Made by a program: the position numbers and the translations under genes. A stretch of 64,000 bases of DNA from Aristolochia californica (taxonomy: Eukaryota; Streptophyta; Magnoliopsida; Piperales; Aristolochiaceae), in contig JARWKL010000016.1 in NCBI GenBank assembly GCA_029961685.1, positions 13,894,157-13,958,156 of the forward strand, given 5' to 3'. Numbering within the stretch: the first letter of the stretch is position 1; each line of letters opens with the position of its first letter. Shown in pieces: positions 11,008-22,310 of this stretch. Below the pieces are notes generated by a model. It worked only from the letters and a program-made list of their open reading frames with translations, did no database searches and had not been told where the DNA came from.

Positions 11008-11367
11008 TGGTTCTTGACGCTGGAAGAGGATTCTTGTTTCTTGAACGTGGAATGATAGAAATAGGAATGGAATGATTGAGCTTTGAAGGAAGCTCGACCT
11101 GGACCTCAGAGGGAGAATCCGACCTAGACCTCTGAGGGAGAATCTAACCTATTTAATTCTAATTTCTCAATACTTGCTATCCCTTCACCTTGACGTCCCC
11201 ATAAATAGGGTTGAGGACGGAAATAAAAAATAGACCCATGGGTCAATTGGTTCATGCCACATTATATCTAAACCAAACCAAACCAAATGAAATTACATTA
11301 AAAGTAAATTGACATAATTTAAGTCCTATGCCCATGGATAACTCGTGATGTTAAGGAGTCCATAACA
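11008..11367 (-). repeat. Ty3/gypsy 3' LTR
   Basis: It pairs with 15832-16191. On the plus strand it starts TGGTTCTTGACGCTGG and ends GGAGTCCATAACA. It carries a CCATAAATAGGG segment that could be a TATA-type element. Boundaries are accurate to a few bases. Confidence 0.85.
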
Positions 11368-12720
11368 TCACCCCTCTCTTGGAGAAAGAGCTTGTCCTCA
11401 AGCTTGAAGTAGGGGTAGAGGGTGCGGAACGCTGCTAATGGCTCCCATGTCGTGTGATTGGGATCAGCATCAACCCATTGCACTAGGATCTCCCAATCAC
11501 CCTGAATGTGGCGAGCCTGTAATACCTGTGCTGGAGCAGAAAGGACAAGTCCCTCATGTAGTGGGGGCAGAGGTGTGTGCAGTAAGGGAGAGTCACCTTG
11601 GAAGGCCTTCAGTTGGGAGACGTGAAACACATTGTGAATCCTGGCCTCTGACAGAAGCTGCAAGCAGTAGACAACTGTACCAATGCGGTCCATTACCTGA
11701 AAGGGACCATAATACTTCAGAGAGAGCTTGTGGCATTTGGAGGTTGTCAGTGACGACGCAGTCATACATAATCTCCTAGAGAAAAGAAGACTTCCCGATG
11801 CTTCTTGTCATAATACAACTTCATAGTATGCTGGGCCTCCTGGAGATGAGTGTGCACCTCAGTGAGCAAAGTGTCTATTTCTGCTATTGTCTGGTCCAAA
11901 GTGGCGACCTTGGAGGCACCCGGTTCATATGATAAAAGGTTGGGCGGGTCTCTACCATATACTACCTTGAATGGGGTTGTTCCGAGTGCGATGTGGTAGG
12001 AGGTGTTGTAACAGAATTCAGCCCAGGCGAGCCACTTAACTCACAGTTTAGGTGAGTCCCCCACGAAACAACGAAGATACATCTCAATTGTCCGGTTGAC
12101 GACCTCTGTCTAACCATCAGTCTGCGAATGGTAGGCTGAAGAGAATGCTAACGTTGTGCCCTACAACTTGAATAGTTCTTTCCAGAGTGTACTGGTAAAT
12201 ATGGCATCCCGATCACTTGTAATGGAATTAGGCATCCCATGTAAGCGGACAATATTATCCATAAAGACCTGAGCTACGTGAGCTACTGTGTAAGGATGCG
12301 CCAGAGGTATGAAATAGCTATACTTTGAGAAACGATCAATCACTTCAAAGATAACGGATTTACTGGACGATGAGGGAAGGCCATCTATGAAGTCCATGGA
12401 AATATCTGACTAGACTTGTGATGACAGTTGAAGTGGTTGGAGCATCCTAGCTGGACTTAATGATTTAGCTTTATTCCATTGACAAATCTGACAAGCCGCC
12501 ACATAATCGGTTATACTGCGCTTCATACCCCTCCAATAAAATTTCCTACTTATCCGAAAATATGTTTTTTGTCGGCCCTCATGTGTATAGTCATGGAAGG
12601 AGGCAAAAATATTGTGAATCAGTGGTGACGTGTGGTGGAGAAAGATCCAGTTTTTGAAGAGGACCAGAGTATCCTGAACCGTCCAATGGTTAGTCATTGT
12701 TCCCTGCTGGATCTCATGAT
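11319..12720 (-). pseudogene. Gypsy integrase and chromodomain remnant
   Basis: Reading leftward from about 12700, a zinc-binding region is seen first (FYWRGMKRSITDYVAACQIC at about 12470-12550). The integrase core follows at 12161-12397 (MDFIDGLPSSS, VIDRFSKYSYFIPLAHPY, NSITSDRDAIFTS). After a broken stretch (11770-12160) come the integrase C-terminus (YYGPFQVMDRIG, IHNVFHVSQLKA) and a chromodomain-like tail (WEILVQWVDADPNHTTWEPL) ending near 11320. The core retains the two visible aspartates. Stops at about 12398-12410 and between 11766 and 12160 break the frame. Integrase would insert cDNA, and the chromodomain is thought to direct the insertion site. This copy is not functional. Confidence 0.85.
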
Positions 12721-12742
12721 ATAAAGCAATAATTTTTGGGTA

Positions 12743-13228
12743 CTATTGTGTCTCTTCCCGTATAGAATCCAACAAGAGAGCTCTAGGCTGACTTATGGCA
12801 TGTAATTGCGGCTTTGGAATGTCTCGGCGAGATAAAGCATTAGCCCCCACATTCAAACTCCCAGGTTTATACTCCACAGTAAAGTCAAACCCCATAAGTT
12901 TACTTAACCAATGCTGCTGCGGTGAGGTAGTGAGGCGCTGCTCAAGCAGATACTTGAAGCTGCAATGATCGGTGCAAATCATAAATGGGCACCCCCAGAG
13001 ATAAGGCCGCCAATGCTGTATGGCTTTCGCTAATCCGATCAGTTCCCTCTCATAAGCTGCTAACTCGTGGTGGTGCTGGCCAAGTTGGCGGCTAAAATAA
13101 GCAATCGGCTGTCCCTGTTGGTGTAACATTGCACCAATACCGCCCCCCGAAGCATCACACTCTACCACAAATGACTCATCAAATTTTGCTAGTTGCGAAA
13201 CTGGGGCAGATGATAAGGTCTCTTTCAC
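12743..13228 (-). pseudogene. Gypsy RNase H remnant
   Basis: A 161-residue open segment has the RNase H core: FVVECDASGGGIGAML, then AAYERELIGLAKAIQHWRPYL, then ICTDHCSFKYLLEQR, then FTVEYKPGSLNVGANALSR. The catalytic-type D, E and D positions are visible. It follows the reverse transcriptase across interruptions near 13229-13549 and would degrade the RNA strand during reverse transcription in the virus-like particle. Confidence 0.85.
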
Positions 13229-14300
13229 TTGCTAAAAGGAATGAGCCGCTATCTCGGACCAGGTAAAGGCATTTTTCTTGAGTAGGTTGTTGAGCAGTGC
13301 TGCAATCTGGCCATACCTGCGAATAAATTTCCTTTAATACCTAGCTAGGCCCAAAAATCCCCTTAATGCTGTAATGGATGAGGGAGGAGGCCAATCTATG
13401 ATGGCCTGTATCTTACTCTGGTCAACCTTCACCCCAACTGCTGAAATAACGTGGCCCAAGTAGGCCACTTCTGAGGTTCCCATAGAACATTTGGACTGAT
13501 TTAAAACCAAATAATGTGAGCGAATAAGAGTGAATACCTGGTGAAGGTGCTAAAGATGATCTTCCCAACTATTGCTATATACCAAAATATCATCGAAAAA
13601 TACCAAAACGTATTTCGTCAAGAGAGAGGAAAATACCTCATTCATGAGGGCCTGGAATGTGGAAGGCGCATTTGAGAGACCAAATGACATTACGAGGAAC
13701 TCGAAATGCCCGTGGTGCGTGTGGAACGCTGTTTTCTCCACATCTGATGGATGAACTCGAATTTGATGATAGCCAAATTTCAAATCGAGCTTGGTAAAAA
13801 TAGTAGCACCATGTAACTCATCTAGCAACTCGTCCACCAATGGGATGGAAAATTTGTCTTTAATCGTATGCGCATTGAGTTGCCTATAATCCACACAAAA
13901 CCTTCATGACTTGTCATGCTTGCGGACCAGTAATACCGGTGAGAAAAAAGGAGACCTGTTGGGCTGAATAATCTCTTGGGCTAGAATCTTTTGGCACTGC
14001 CTTTCAATCTCATCCTTTTGTAAGTGGGGGTAATGATAAGGACGCACCACTACAGGTTCAGTGCCTGTTTTCAATCGGATACGGTGATCACAGTGCCTAA
14101 TTGGCGGGAGAGCAGTAGGTTCCAGAAAGATATCCTAAGTCTGTAAGTAATTGAGATAACTTACAATTGTCCATGCTTTGGACCTGAACAAGCTGAATGG
14201 CACAGGGCACTGGTGCCTGGGTGCCATGCAATGTAATCTGACGGTGATCCTCTGTAAAGGTCATGGTCAGAGCCTGAAAATCCCATAGTATTGGCGCCAA
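13229..14300 (-). pseudogene. Gypsy reverse transcriptase and protease-region remnant
   Basis: The reverse transcriptase palm is clearest at 13550-13894: [55 protein letters not shown] and the active site FFDDILVYS, which keeps the DD pair. Upstream, toward 14300, the reading frame breaks repeatedly. Segments at 13900-14090 and 14097-14300 correspond to the RT N-terminal part and the linker after the protease. The connection/thumb part at 13229-13549 is interrupted by stops. Confidence 0.8.
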
Positions 14301-15829
14301 CAGTTGTAGCCATTTAATTCATAGTACCAAATCAAATCCGGACAGTGGAATCACCAGGAAATCTGCAATGAATGTGTGTCCCTCAATATCAAAGTGTGTG
14401 GCTGGAGAGATGCCCACACTTGTAATTTTAGCCCCATTGGCTACTGATAAAGAAAGACCAGTCTGTTGCTGGACTACTAACCCAAGTTATTCTACCGCTG
14501 GTTGACTTATGAAATTATGTATACTGCCAGAGACAACTAAAACAAGTAACTGTAGATTATGTCACTGGGCTTTAACCTACATGGTACTAGAACTGTGCAG
14601 ACCAATCATGGCATGAAGGGAAATCTCTGGACCCTCTTGGTCTGTTTCCACAATCTCCTCCTCGGGTAGTATGTCTTCACAATCCTCCCACAAACATATA
14701 CTGAATAATTTTTTGCATAGGTGACCTTGTACATATTGTTCATCACAATTAAAACAAAGGCCCTTGGCCTTTCTCTGAGCCATTTCTTGTCTGTTGAATT
14801 TTTTTAAGTATGGAGCTGGTGGAGTCGAGTTAGAGCTGTCTGGGCGTGGTGCTGCACTGGCTCCAGAACGTGGAGGTCCATAATAAGGGGGTGGCACAGT
14901 GGCATTGTGCCTTCCTGGCCAAGCTGGTTTTCTGACCAGTGAATCCTTTAGAACATGCTGCTTATGCTCAATTGTCCTGGCTAAATTCATAGCATGGTCC
15001 AAAACTGTAGGACCATGTAATTCAACTTCCAGCCGCAGAGCTTTTGTCAAACCAATAGTAAACTATGAACATACTGGGTGTGACTGACAAACTCATTAGC
15101 GCGGGCCAACCGTTCGTGGAAGGTCTTTTGATACACCTCTAATGATCCAGTCTGCTTATAATTGATTGATTCGCCTAATGGATTGCTATTAGCTGGAGGA
15201 CCAAACCTCATCATGCATGATTGTTGAAATGTTGCCCAATCCTGAACCAATTGGTCATTTCAGAATTGGTGGTACCATAGGAGCGCTTCATCGAGCATGT
15301 GGTAGGCGGCCAAATAAACTTTCTCATCCACAAGTATTTTTTTATGATAAAAGAATTGATCACACTTGGTTAACCAAATCAAGGGGTCCTTAGACCCATC
15401 ATATGTAGGAAAGTCTAGTTTTAAATACCTGGGAACCGTATTTGGTCCCTGAGCGGCAGGCCCCAGATGGGGATTGTGATGACGCATTAGTGGTGGTGGA
15501 GGAGGTGGTGGGTGGTAGTGATGGTGGTGGGCCGGTGGAGAGTAGGCTGCCGGCGGTTGTGGTCGTATATCACTGTCATCTTGTCGCCAGAGGAGGGCTT
15601 GGATGGCGGTATCCATGGATTTTATGGCCTCACGTTGGTCAGATGTTGTCTGAGGCACCTATTCCAGGGATTGAGCCTGAAGGTCTGTCCTCTGGCGATT
15701 ATCTTCAACTAATTGCTTCAAATCCTCAGGGGAAGAGGAATCCCCAAGGGTGGACCTGTCTGATACCAAGATGTTAGGTTCTTCCCGAGCCATGGATTGA
15801 CTCACCCCTCTTTCCTCTCTTCCCTCCAT
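14301..15829 (-). pseudogene. Gypsy gag and protease remnant
   Basis: A start at 15829 lies two bases inside the 5' LTR. The frame passes through a conserved capsid region (YLKLDFPTYDGSKDPLIWL, DEKVYLAAYHMLDEALLWYH at 15260-15450; WATFQQSCMMRFGPP at about 15200) to a nucleocapsid zinc knuckle at about 14700-14770 (CFNCDEQYVQGHLC, a CCHC-type arrangement with the expected third ligand replaced or shifted). A histidine/proline-rich spacer lies near 15480-15560. Stops fall at about 15656, 15251 and 14576. The aspartic protease should lie at 14301-14576 but is poorly preserved. Confidence 0.8.
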
Positions 15830-15831
15830 AT

Positions 15832-16191
15832 TGGTTCTTGACGCTGGAAGATGATTCTTGTTTCTTGAACGTGGAATGATGGAAATAGGAATGGAATGAT
15901 TGAGCTTTGAAGGAAGCTCAACCTGGACCTCAGAGAGAGAATCCAACCTAGACCTCTTTGGGAAAATCTGTCCTGTTTAATTCTAATTTTTCAATACTTT
16001 CTTTCCCTTCACCTTGACGTCCACATAAATAGGGTTGAGGACGGAAATACAAAATAGACCTATGGGTCAATTGGTTCATGCCACATTATATCTAAACCAA
16101 ACCAAACCAAATGAAATTACATTAAAAGTAAATTGACACAATTTAATTCCTATGCCTGTGGATAACTCATGGTGCTATGGAGTCCATAATA
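15832..16191 (-). repeat. Ty3/gypsy 5' LTR
   Basis: Same length as its partner at 11008-11367 and collinear with it. Scattered substitutions separate the two, indicating an insertion that is not very recent. The inner edge runs straight into gag with no TGGTATCAGAGC-type primer site. Confidence 0.85.
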
Positions 16192-16632
16192 GACGCCGAG
16201 AGAGAAGAGAAGCCGTCGTCGAGAGAGGAAGGCCTCCCTCCCTCTCCTCTCCCTCTCGACCTCTGTCATAGAGCCTCTCGGTCTCCTGTACTCTACAATG
16301 GAGGTCGAGAGGGAGAGGCCTTAGAGAGGGAGATTGGAGAGGGACGGTGGAGATGAGAGAGAGAGCAGACAGCTCGGGGAGAGGAGTGCAGGAAACAGAA
16401 ATGAGCAGACTCACGAAGAAGGTGTGCGACAAAGATAGGTGCGCTCGTTTCATGTACATTATTCTCAAAATAGGGCGAAAAGCGCTTTCCCTCGTTAATG
16501 CTTTGGACATGATGTCGTGAGTCATGTTAGTCATGTACATGACTTGAACTCCGGCGCTCCACTACCGACATGAGGACATGAACTGAGTAATGCGGTTGAA
16601 GTTTATGTACTGATTCATGTTGACTAACCCCC

Positions 16633-17848
16633 AATTTTAAATGAATTGATTCAACTTCAACTCATCCTTGGGTGTTAGTGTAGACGAGTTCAAGTGTACT
16701 GGAAAACAGATTCCAGTGTTAGTGCCCTCAAATGAAAAGTATGATATAAACAAGAGAATGAGTAACATTTTATAATATATTTAAATAGAACATATACTTA
16801 AACAAATAATTAACCAAAATAAACACGGTTACTACACTTATAAGTGATTTAACGTATAGTATTAGAATATATTAATATCCTAATTAATGAAAAACTATAT
16901 TATATTAATTAATGATTATAGTTTATTATAAATTAATACAATAATTATGAGTGACTAAAATAAAAAAATAAAAAAATAACATTAGCGAATATAATAAATA
17001 AATAAATTATTTTTTAATAACATAAGATATGTTTTAAAATTAAAAACCACTAATTTAATACAATAATAAAAAATTAATATAATAAATAAATATATATATT
17101 TTGTATGTATTATTAATTAATAATATATTGTCACAAAATTTAAAACCATTGGTTTAATTAATTATAGCAATGGGATAATTAAACCAAAAAAATTTATTAA
17201 ATATTTATTTTAAAAATAATTTCATTATGGCTATTAAATCACTAATTTAATATAGTAATTATAAAATGAATATATTAAATAAATAAAATAATTATTTTAT
17301 AAATAAAAAATATAAATTATTATTCTTATTACGATGGATTAATTTTTGCTTAACTTAGGAAAAGTTAAACCATCGTCTTCCTCACGGCGCGCGTCGTCTT
17401 CCTCAGCGGCAGGAGACTACGACGATAGAGGCGGTGCTCTGACGGTACGCCGAGAGAGAATAGAAGCCGGGAGGCCAAGAGGATCGGTCTCCCATGCTTT
17501 GCGATGGAGGTCGAGAAGGAGGAAGGCCGACGCGGGGAGGGGGGGGTGTGGCCAAGAGAGAAGAGAAGCCGGGAGGCCGAGAGGCTCTGCGACGAGATCG
17601 AGAGAGAGAGAGGAGAGGGAGGCCGACGAAGTGGGGGGAGGATCAACGCGCGCATCCCAGGCGCCTCATTCGTTTGATTCGCAAAATAGGTCAAAATCCA
17701 AATTACCCGTTTTTAGCCGGATCGAATGAATTGACATGATTCACTTGAAATGTCATTCATTATACACTAACCCCTTAATCTAATGAACTAAGTAATACGG
17801 GAGTAATTCATTTCACTTCATGTTGGACTAACCCCCCCTAATTTGGTT
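16633..17848 (+). mobile_element. PIF-related non-autonomous element (family Y, copy 2)
   Basis: It is collinear with 9217-10497: TGAATTGATTCAACTTCAAC at the left, the GTGTTAGTG..CCAGTGTTAGTGCCC motif, an AT-rich core, a TTTTGCTTAACTTAGGAAAA stretch near 17345, a purine-rich GC block (17380-17660), and an end near 17848 reading CTTCATGTTGGACTAACCCCCCC then TAA. No transposase. The terminal GGGGGTTAGT motif is that of the Harbinger elements. Confidence 0.6.
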
Positions 17849-19020
17849 CATTATTAAGCATTTTTGTTTAATTATTCTATTATTATATCTAATTAAACTA
17901 ATGATTTTAAATTTTTTGGAAATATATTATTAATTTATACTACTTAAAATCTGTCTACTGTTATTAGTAAAATATTATATTATATTATTTTTATTATTTT
18001 TATTACTATATTAAATTAGTGATTTAAGAGTGATAATTAAGATATAGTTAAAGTAAACAATTGATCAAGTATTTTTGTTTAATTATTCTATTTTTATAAT
18101 TAAATAAACTAATAATTTTAATTTTGTGGAAATATATTATTAATTTATACTAGGTAAATATATTTTATGTTATTAATAAAATATTATATTAATTATTTTT
18201 ATGACTATATTAAATTAGTGATTTAAGAGTGGTAATTAAAATATTTTTAAAGTAAGCAATTAATCAAGTATTTTTGTTTAATTATTCTATTTTTTTATCA
18301 TTAATTAAACTAATGATTTTTAAATTTGTGGAAATATATTATTAATTTATACTACTAAAAATCTAACTTATGTTATAATAATATATTATATTTATTACTA
18401 TATTAAATTAGTGATTTAAGAGTGGTAATTACAATATTGTTAAAGTAATCAATTGATCAAGTATTTGTTTAATTGTTCTATTTTTATCATTAATTAAACT
18501 AATGATTTTTAATTTTGTGGAAATATATTATTAATTTATACTATGTAAAATATATTTTATGTTATTAATAAAATATTATATTTATTTATTTATTATAATC
18601 AATACTATTATTTTTTACTTTTTATTTATCTATTTTTTATAATTAATTAGTGCACCAGTTAACTGTCACACATAATTATTGTATTAATTTAGACTAAACT
18701 ACAATCTATCTTAATTTATTAATAAATATCTTATTTAATTAATTAATATATTTTAATACTAGATTAAATTACTTATTAGGGTAGTAACCTTGTTTGATTT
18801 GGTTAATTATTTGTTTAGGTATGTTATAAAAAGTAACTCATTCTCTTGTTTACACTACATTTTTCATTTAGGGCACTAATACAGCAAAATATTTTCCAGT
18901 GCATTTTAAATCTACCACACTAACACCAACAAGTGATTCACTTTCACTTTCACTTATATTAAGTAATTCACTTTCACTTTCGCTTACACTAGGTAAGTGC
19001 ACTAACCACCCCCCCCCCCC
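17849..19020 (-). mobile_element. PIF-related AT-rich element with about 200-bp tandem repeats
   Basis: The right end (about 18990-19019) reads GTGCACTAACC then a run of C, which is the inverted terminal motif. Subterminal GAAAGTGAAAGTGAA-type repeats (18930-18985) and a GTTAGTG/CACTAACAC motif match the other family members. About four tandem units of roughly 200 bp occupy 17855-18640, each beginning near AAGTATTTTTGTTTAATTATTC (17858, 18066, 18266, 18458). No coding capacity. Confidence 0.55.
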
Positions 19021-19456
19021 AAAAAAAGTTGCTTCTCGAGGCTTTTTGGATAAGTGGTTTTTTTATATGCAACTTTTTATGATTTTTTGCTTGCTTTTTC
19101 TTCTTGCTCTCCTGTAATCTTTTTTTTTTTTTCTTAGTGATGCTTAAACTCATATATTTATTTATTTTTCTATAGGTTATTCAAAGGACTTAACATTTTT
19201 TTTGTTTTTTAAAGGAAGTAGTTGAACCAGTCTCAAAGTGAGTTGAGACTTGGTTTTTCGAGACCAAGTCCTATAGGTTTTGACTCAACATAATGATGTT
19301 GTTGAGTTATTTTCCCAAGCTAGTGTGTTCTTCAGCCTCAAATCATTGGTTACACGATTGGAAGCAATCTTAAAGTGAACCAAAAGTTGGCATTGTGAGA
19401 CCTAATTTTACTGGTGGTGGGTCAACTTGACATTGTTGCCGAGTTACTTTTTGAAG
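19021..19456. other. Non-coding repeat module related to 23740-24060
   Basis: This contains modules such as CCAGTCTCAAAGTGAGT, GAGACCAAGTC and CCTCAAATCATTGGT that recur at 23740-24000. No gene is seen. It probably belongs to an unidentified dispersed repeat into which the LTR element at 19457 inserted. Confidence 0.4.
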
Positions 19457-21785
19457 TGTTGAAACTTAGGATTTCATGATATATAATCACAGTAGAAGAG
19501 GATTGAGAGCTGAGAAGAAGAAAAAGAGTTGTGGAGAGAAAATTTTAGGAGGAGAAGTGGAAGAGTGACTAATTTGGAGAAACGAGGAAGAAGAATAGGG
19601 AAATGGACTAGATGCAAACCCTCCCTCTTAAGTTATATTTATAGATGATAAAAGTACAATATTATAATTATATTCTTCACACTAGTAAGAGTGAAGAAGA
19701 GACAATAAACATAAACTAATTACATCAATAATACTATAATTACATCATATCTTCCATCACTCACCCTCAAGCTAAGAAGTAATGGTAGTGATCCCAACTT
19801 GAAACAAATAACATAGATGTAGTAATAATTTACTCTATCATGATGTCCCAAAGATAAGCACGAAACCATGGACTTAAAAAACACCCATATATATAGAAAA
19901 AAAAACAACGAAAGTAATACACCAAAAGGGTTGGTCAGACGGGTAAGTGAGAGTTAAGAAAAAGGATGGAAGGAGAAAGGCGGCCCAAAAAGGTAATAGG
20001 TGATGAGGAAGAAGTACACTTGAGTGCTGCTCCAACATGTTGTTAATATGTTGCAAGAATTTTTCATAACTAGAGAAGAAACATACATTTTGAGTATGAG
20101 CCTAGATCAAAATCTCCTTACATAGATACTCCTATAATTTGCAGCATTAAAGCAACTACTTATCTGGGAAGTTGCATTAATTCATAATAAGAACACTTAT
20201 TTTCTTTGAAAAATAAATCAAGGAAAGTTTTTGAAAATAAGATGATCTTCTAAAGAATCTTTCTAGCTATTTGTAGTTAACAAACAAAAACTTTCCAAGG
20301 GTAGAACATGAGATATTTTTTTGATATTGTTGATCAATAACAACAACTCAAAAAGTGAAACAAAAAATTTGGATCTTCACATGCAACATGATACCATCAT
20401 GACCTTTGATTCTTCCAATGTGAAAATCACCTTAAAAATATATCAGATTGTCTTGAAATTTTTTCTTTCTGAAACTAGACTTAAATACCTTTAATCCAAG
20501 TATAATTTCTCTTCATAAAATATACTTATTTTAAGATAAATAATCTGATAGATTTTAGACTCTGTAATTTGGCTGAACTGAGTTTTCTTTCTTCTTTGGC
20601 CAACATGACCTTTGACTCTTCTGAGAGAGATATCTCCACATAAAAAACTCAAATTGAGAATTGGTTGAATAGGTAAGAAAATAAGTTTACATATATTGCT
20701 TTTGATATATAATTTTTCATATAAAGTCTCATTATTGATGGCATAAAATGGCTTTCTGCTACTGCATGGAACTTTTCTGTTGCTTGACCTTTGTTATTTC
20801 AGATGTCTATTTCTATTTCTAGAAAAATCTGATTTCAACGATTACTTTTGAGTTTGAAACTAAATTCAAATTTCTTTCCAACGATATATAGTTTTCTATA
20901 TGAAACATTCGGTAAGAGAGTTCATAATCCAATGAAAAACATAAATAGGGAAAGAAGACTAAAGGAAAAAAATGAAAAACTCTTGTTTCTTTTTCTTTCT
21001 CTTCTGCTTCTTCTTCTTCCTCCCCTTCTTCTCCATCTTCTTCTCATTTTCCATCTCAGATCCTTGCCCGCTTTGATACCATGTTGAAACTTAGGATTCC
21101 ATGATGTATAATCACAATAGAAGATGATTAAGGGGTAAGAAGGAGAGGAAAAGTTGTGGAGAGAAGGTTTTAGGAGGAGAAGAGGAAGACTAATGAATTT
21201 GGAGAAAATAGTAGGAAGAATAGGGTAATGGACTTGATCCAAAGTCTCCCCCTTAAGCTATATTTATAGATGATAAAAGCAGAATATTATAATTTGTAGC
21301 ATTAAATCAACTACTTATCTGGGAAGTTGCATTTATTCATAATAAGAACACTTATTCTCTTCGAAAAATAAATCAAGGAAAGTTTATGAAAAAAGGATGA
21401 TCTTCTAAAGATTCTTTCCAGATATTTGTAGTTAACAGACAGAAACTTTCCAAGGGTAGACATGAGATTTTTTTTTTATATTGTTGATCAATAACAACAA
21501 CTCAAAAAGTGAAACAAAAATTTTGGATCTTCACATGCAACATGATACCATCATGACCTTTGATTCTTCTAATGCGAAAATCTCCTTAAAAATATATCAG
21601 ATTGTCATGAAATTTTTTTCTTCCTAAAACTCGACTTAAATACCTTTAATCCAAGTATAATACCTCTTCATAAAATATAGTTCTTTTGAGATAAATATAA
21701 TATGATAGATTTTAGACTCTGTAATCTGGCTGAACTGAGTTTTCTTTCTTCTTTGGCCAACATGACCTTTGTAGATATCTCCACA
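19457..21785 (-). mobile_element. LTR retroelement with very short interior (TRIM/LARD-like)
   Basis: Two direct LTR copies, 19457-20640 and 21082-21785, both begin TGTTGAAACTTAGGAT and end GATATCTCCACA. They enclose only about 440 bp. A primer-binding site complementary to initiator Met tRNA (minus-strand TGGTATCAAAGC) lies at 21070-21081, directly adjoining the right LTR, so that is the 5' LTR and the element reads on the minus strand. The interior has no gag or pol. The right LTR lacks about 468 bp present in the left one, with the break at a TATAATT shared at 19665 and 20133. No 5-bp target duplication is clear. Confidence 0.75.
21070..21081 (-). other. tRNA-iMet primer-binding site of the short LTR element
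   Basis: The minus strand reads TGGTATCAAAGC immediately inside the 5' LTR. This is the standard plant retrotransposon primer site with one substitution from TGGTATCAGAGC. Confidence 0.75.
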
Positions 21786-21801
21786 TAAAAAAACTCTGTT
21801 G

Positions 21802-22310
21802 TGGACTCAATAGCACACCGAGTCACACAACGAAGAAGACAACAACAACTCACTCAATAGGATTTAATTCTTATATTTCTTTGAGTAGGGTTTATTTCTT
21901 ATATTGTTTTAAGTATGAGTTATTTCTAATTACTTTATATGTAAAGGCATTATGGGAAATTATTATAACCCTTACCCTAAAACTCCTTGACGTGACCTAT
22001 TTAAGGGAAAGGTATGAATGAAATAGGTAAGCTTTGAGATCTTAGAATAACCTAGTCTAAACAGGTTGAGATCACCTCTTGATCTCGAGTTTAGGGTTTA
22101 CTCCAAAAATCCAACATATCCTTCACCCTCCATTGCCATCCCTCTTCACCCAAATTCATCCCTCATCATCCATACTAAGAAAAGGAGCTTCCTGCCCCTT
22201 TTTCGAGCGCAAAGAGAGGATCTTCTCTCATCACCAACGTCAACAAGAAGTTGGGTTCCATTCCCTCTTGACGAGCAGCAAAAGAGGAATAATTCTGGTT
22301 CTTTCATGTG
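21802..22310 (+). repeat. Truncated LTR of the gypsy family seen at 60680
   Basis: From TGGACTCAATAGCACACCGAGTCAC it follows the 60680-61100 LTR: AGTATGAGTTATTTCT, then CTATTTAAGGGAAAGG, then AACAGGTTGAGATCA. Similarity fades near 22310, where a pyrimidine-rich PIF-related block takes over. No gag or pol follows, so it is a fragment. A TATTTAAG at about 21999 may be its TATA element. Confidence 0.7.

Larger units (their letters stand above)
11008..16191 (-). mobile_element. Ty3/gypsy chromovirus, full structure but decayed
   Basis: Two 360-bp LTRs (11008-11367 and 15832-16191, same orientation) differ at only a modest number of positions and flank gag and pol remnants read on the minus strand. 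The polypurine-like AGAGAGGGGTGATG adjoins the 3' LTR (left). The order gag, protease, reverse transcriptase, RNase H, integrase, chromodomain defines a Ty3/gypsy chromovirus. No matching 5-bp target duplication is seen (CATAT left, GACGC right). No tRNA primer-binding site is visible at the 5' LTR junction, unlike the gypsy element at 60680. Confidence 0.88.
10501..16632 (-). mobile_element. Gutted PIF/Harbinger element containing a Ty3/gypsy insertion
   Basis: The left end (10501, GGGTTAGTCAACAAAATGG) matches the Harbinger 3' terminus, and 10501-11007 follows the 3' region of the inverted copy at 56620-57125 closely. The right segment 16192-16632 matches the Harbinger 5' region in reverse and ends GTTGACTAACCCCC. 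Together these are the two ends of one minus-strand Harbinger element whose interior, with both genes and the telomere-like block, is missing. The gypsy element 11008-16191 sits exactly at the junction. Confidence 0.7.

Noticed and set aside
15442..15777. 111-residue plus-strand frame
   Set aside because: It is antisense to the gypsy gag, whose minus-strand frame has recognisable capsid motifs.
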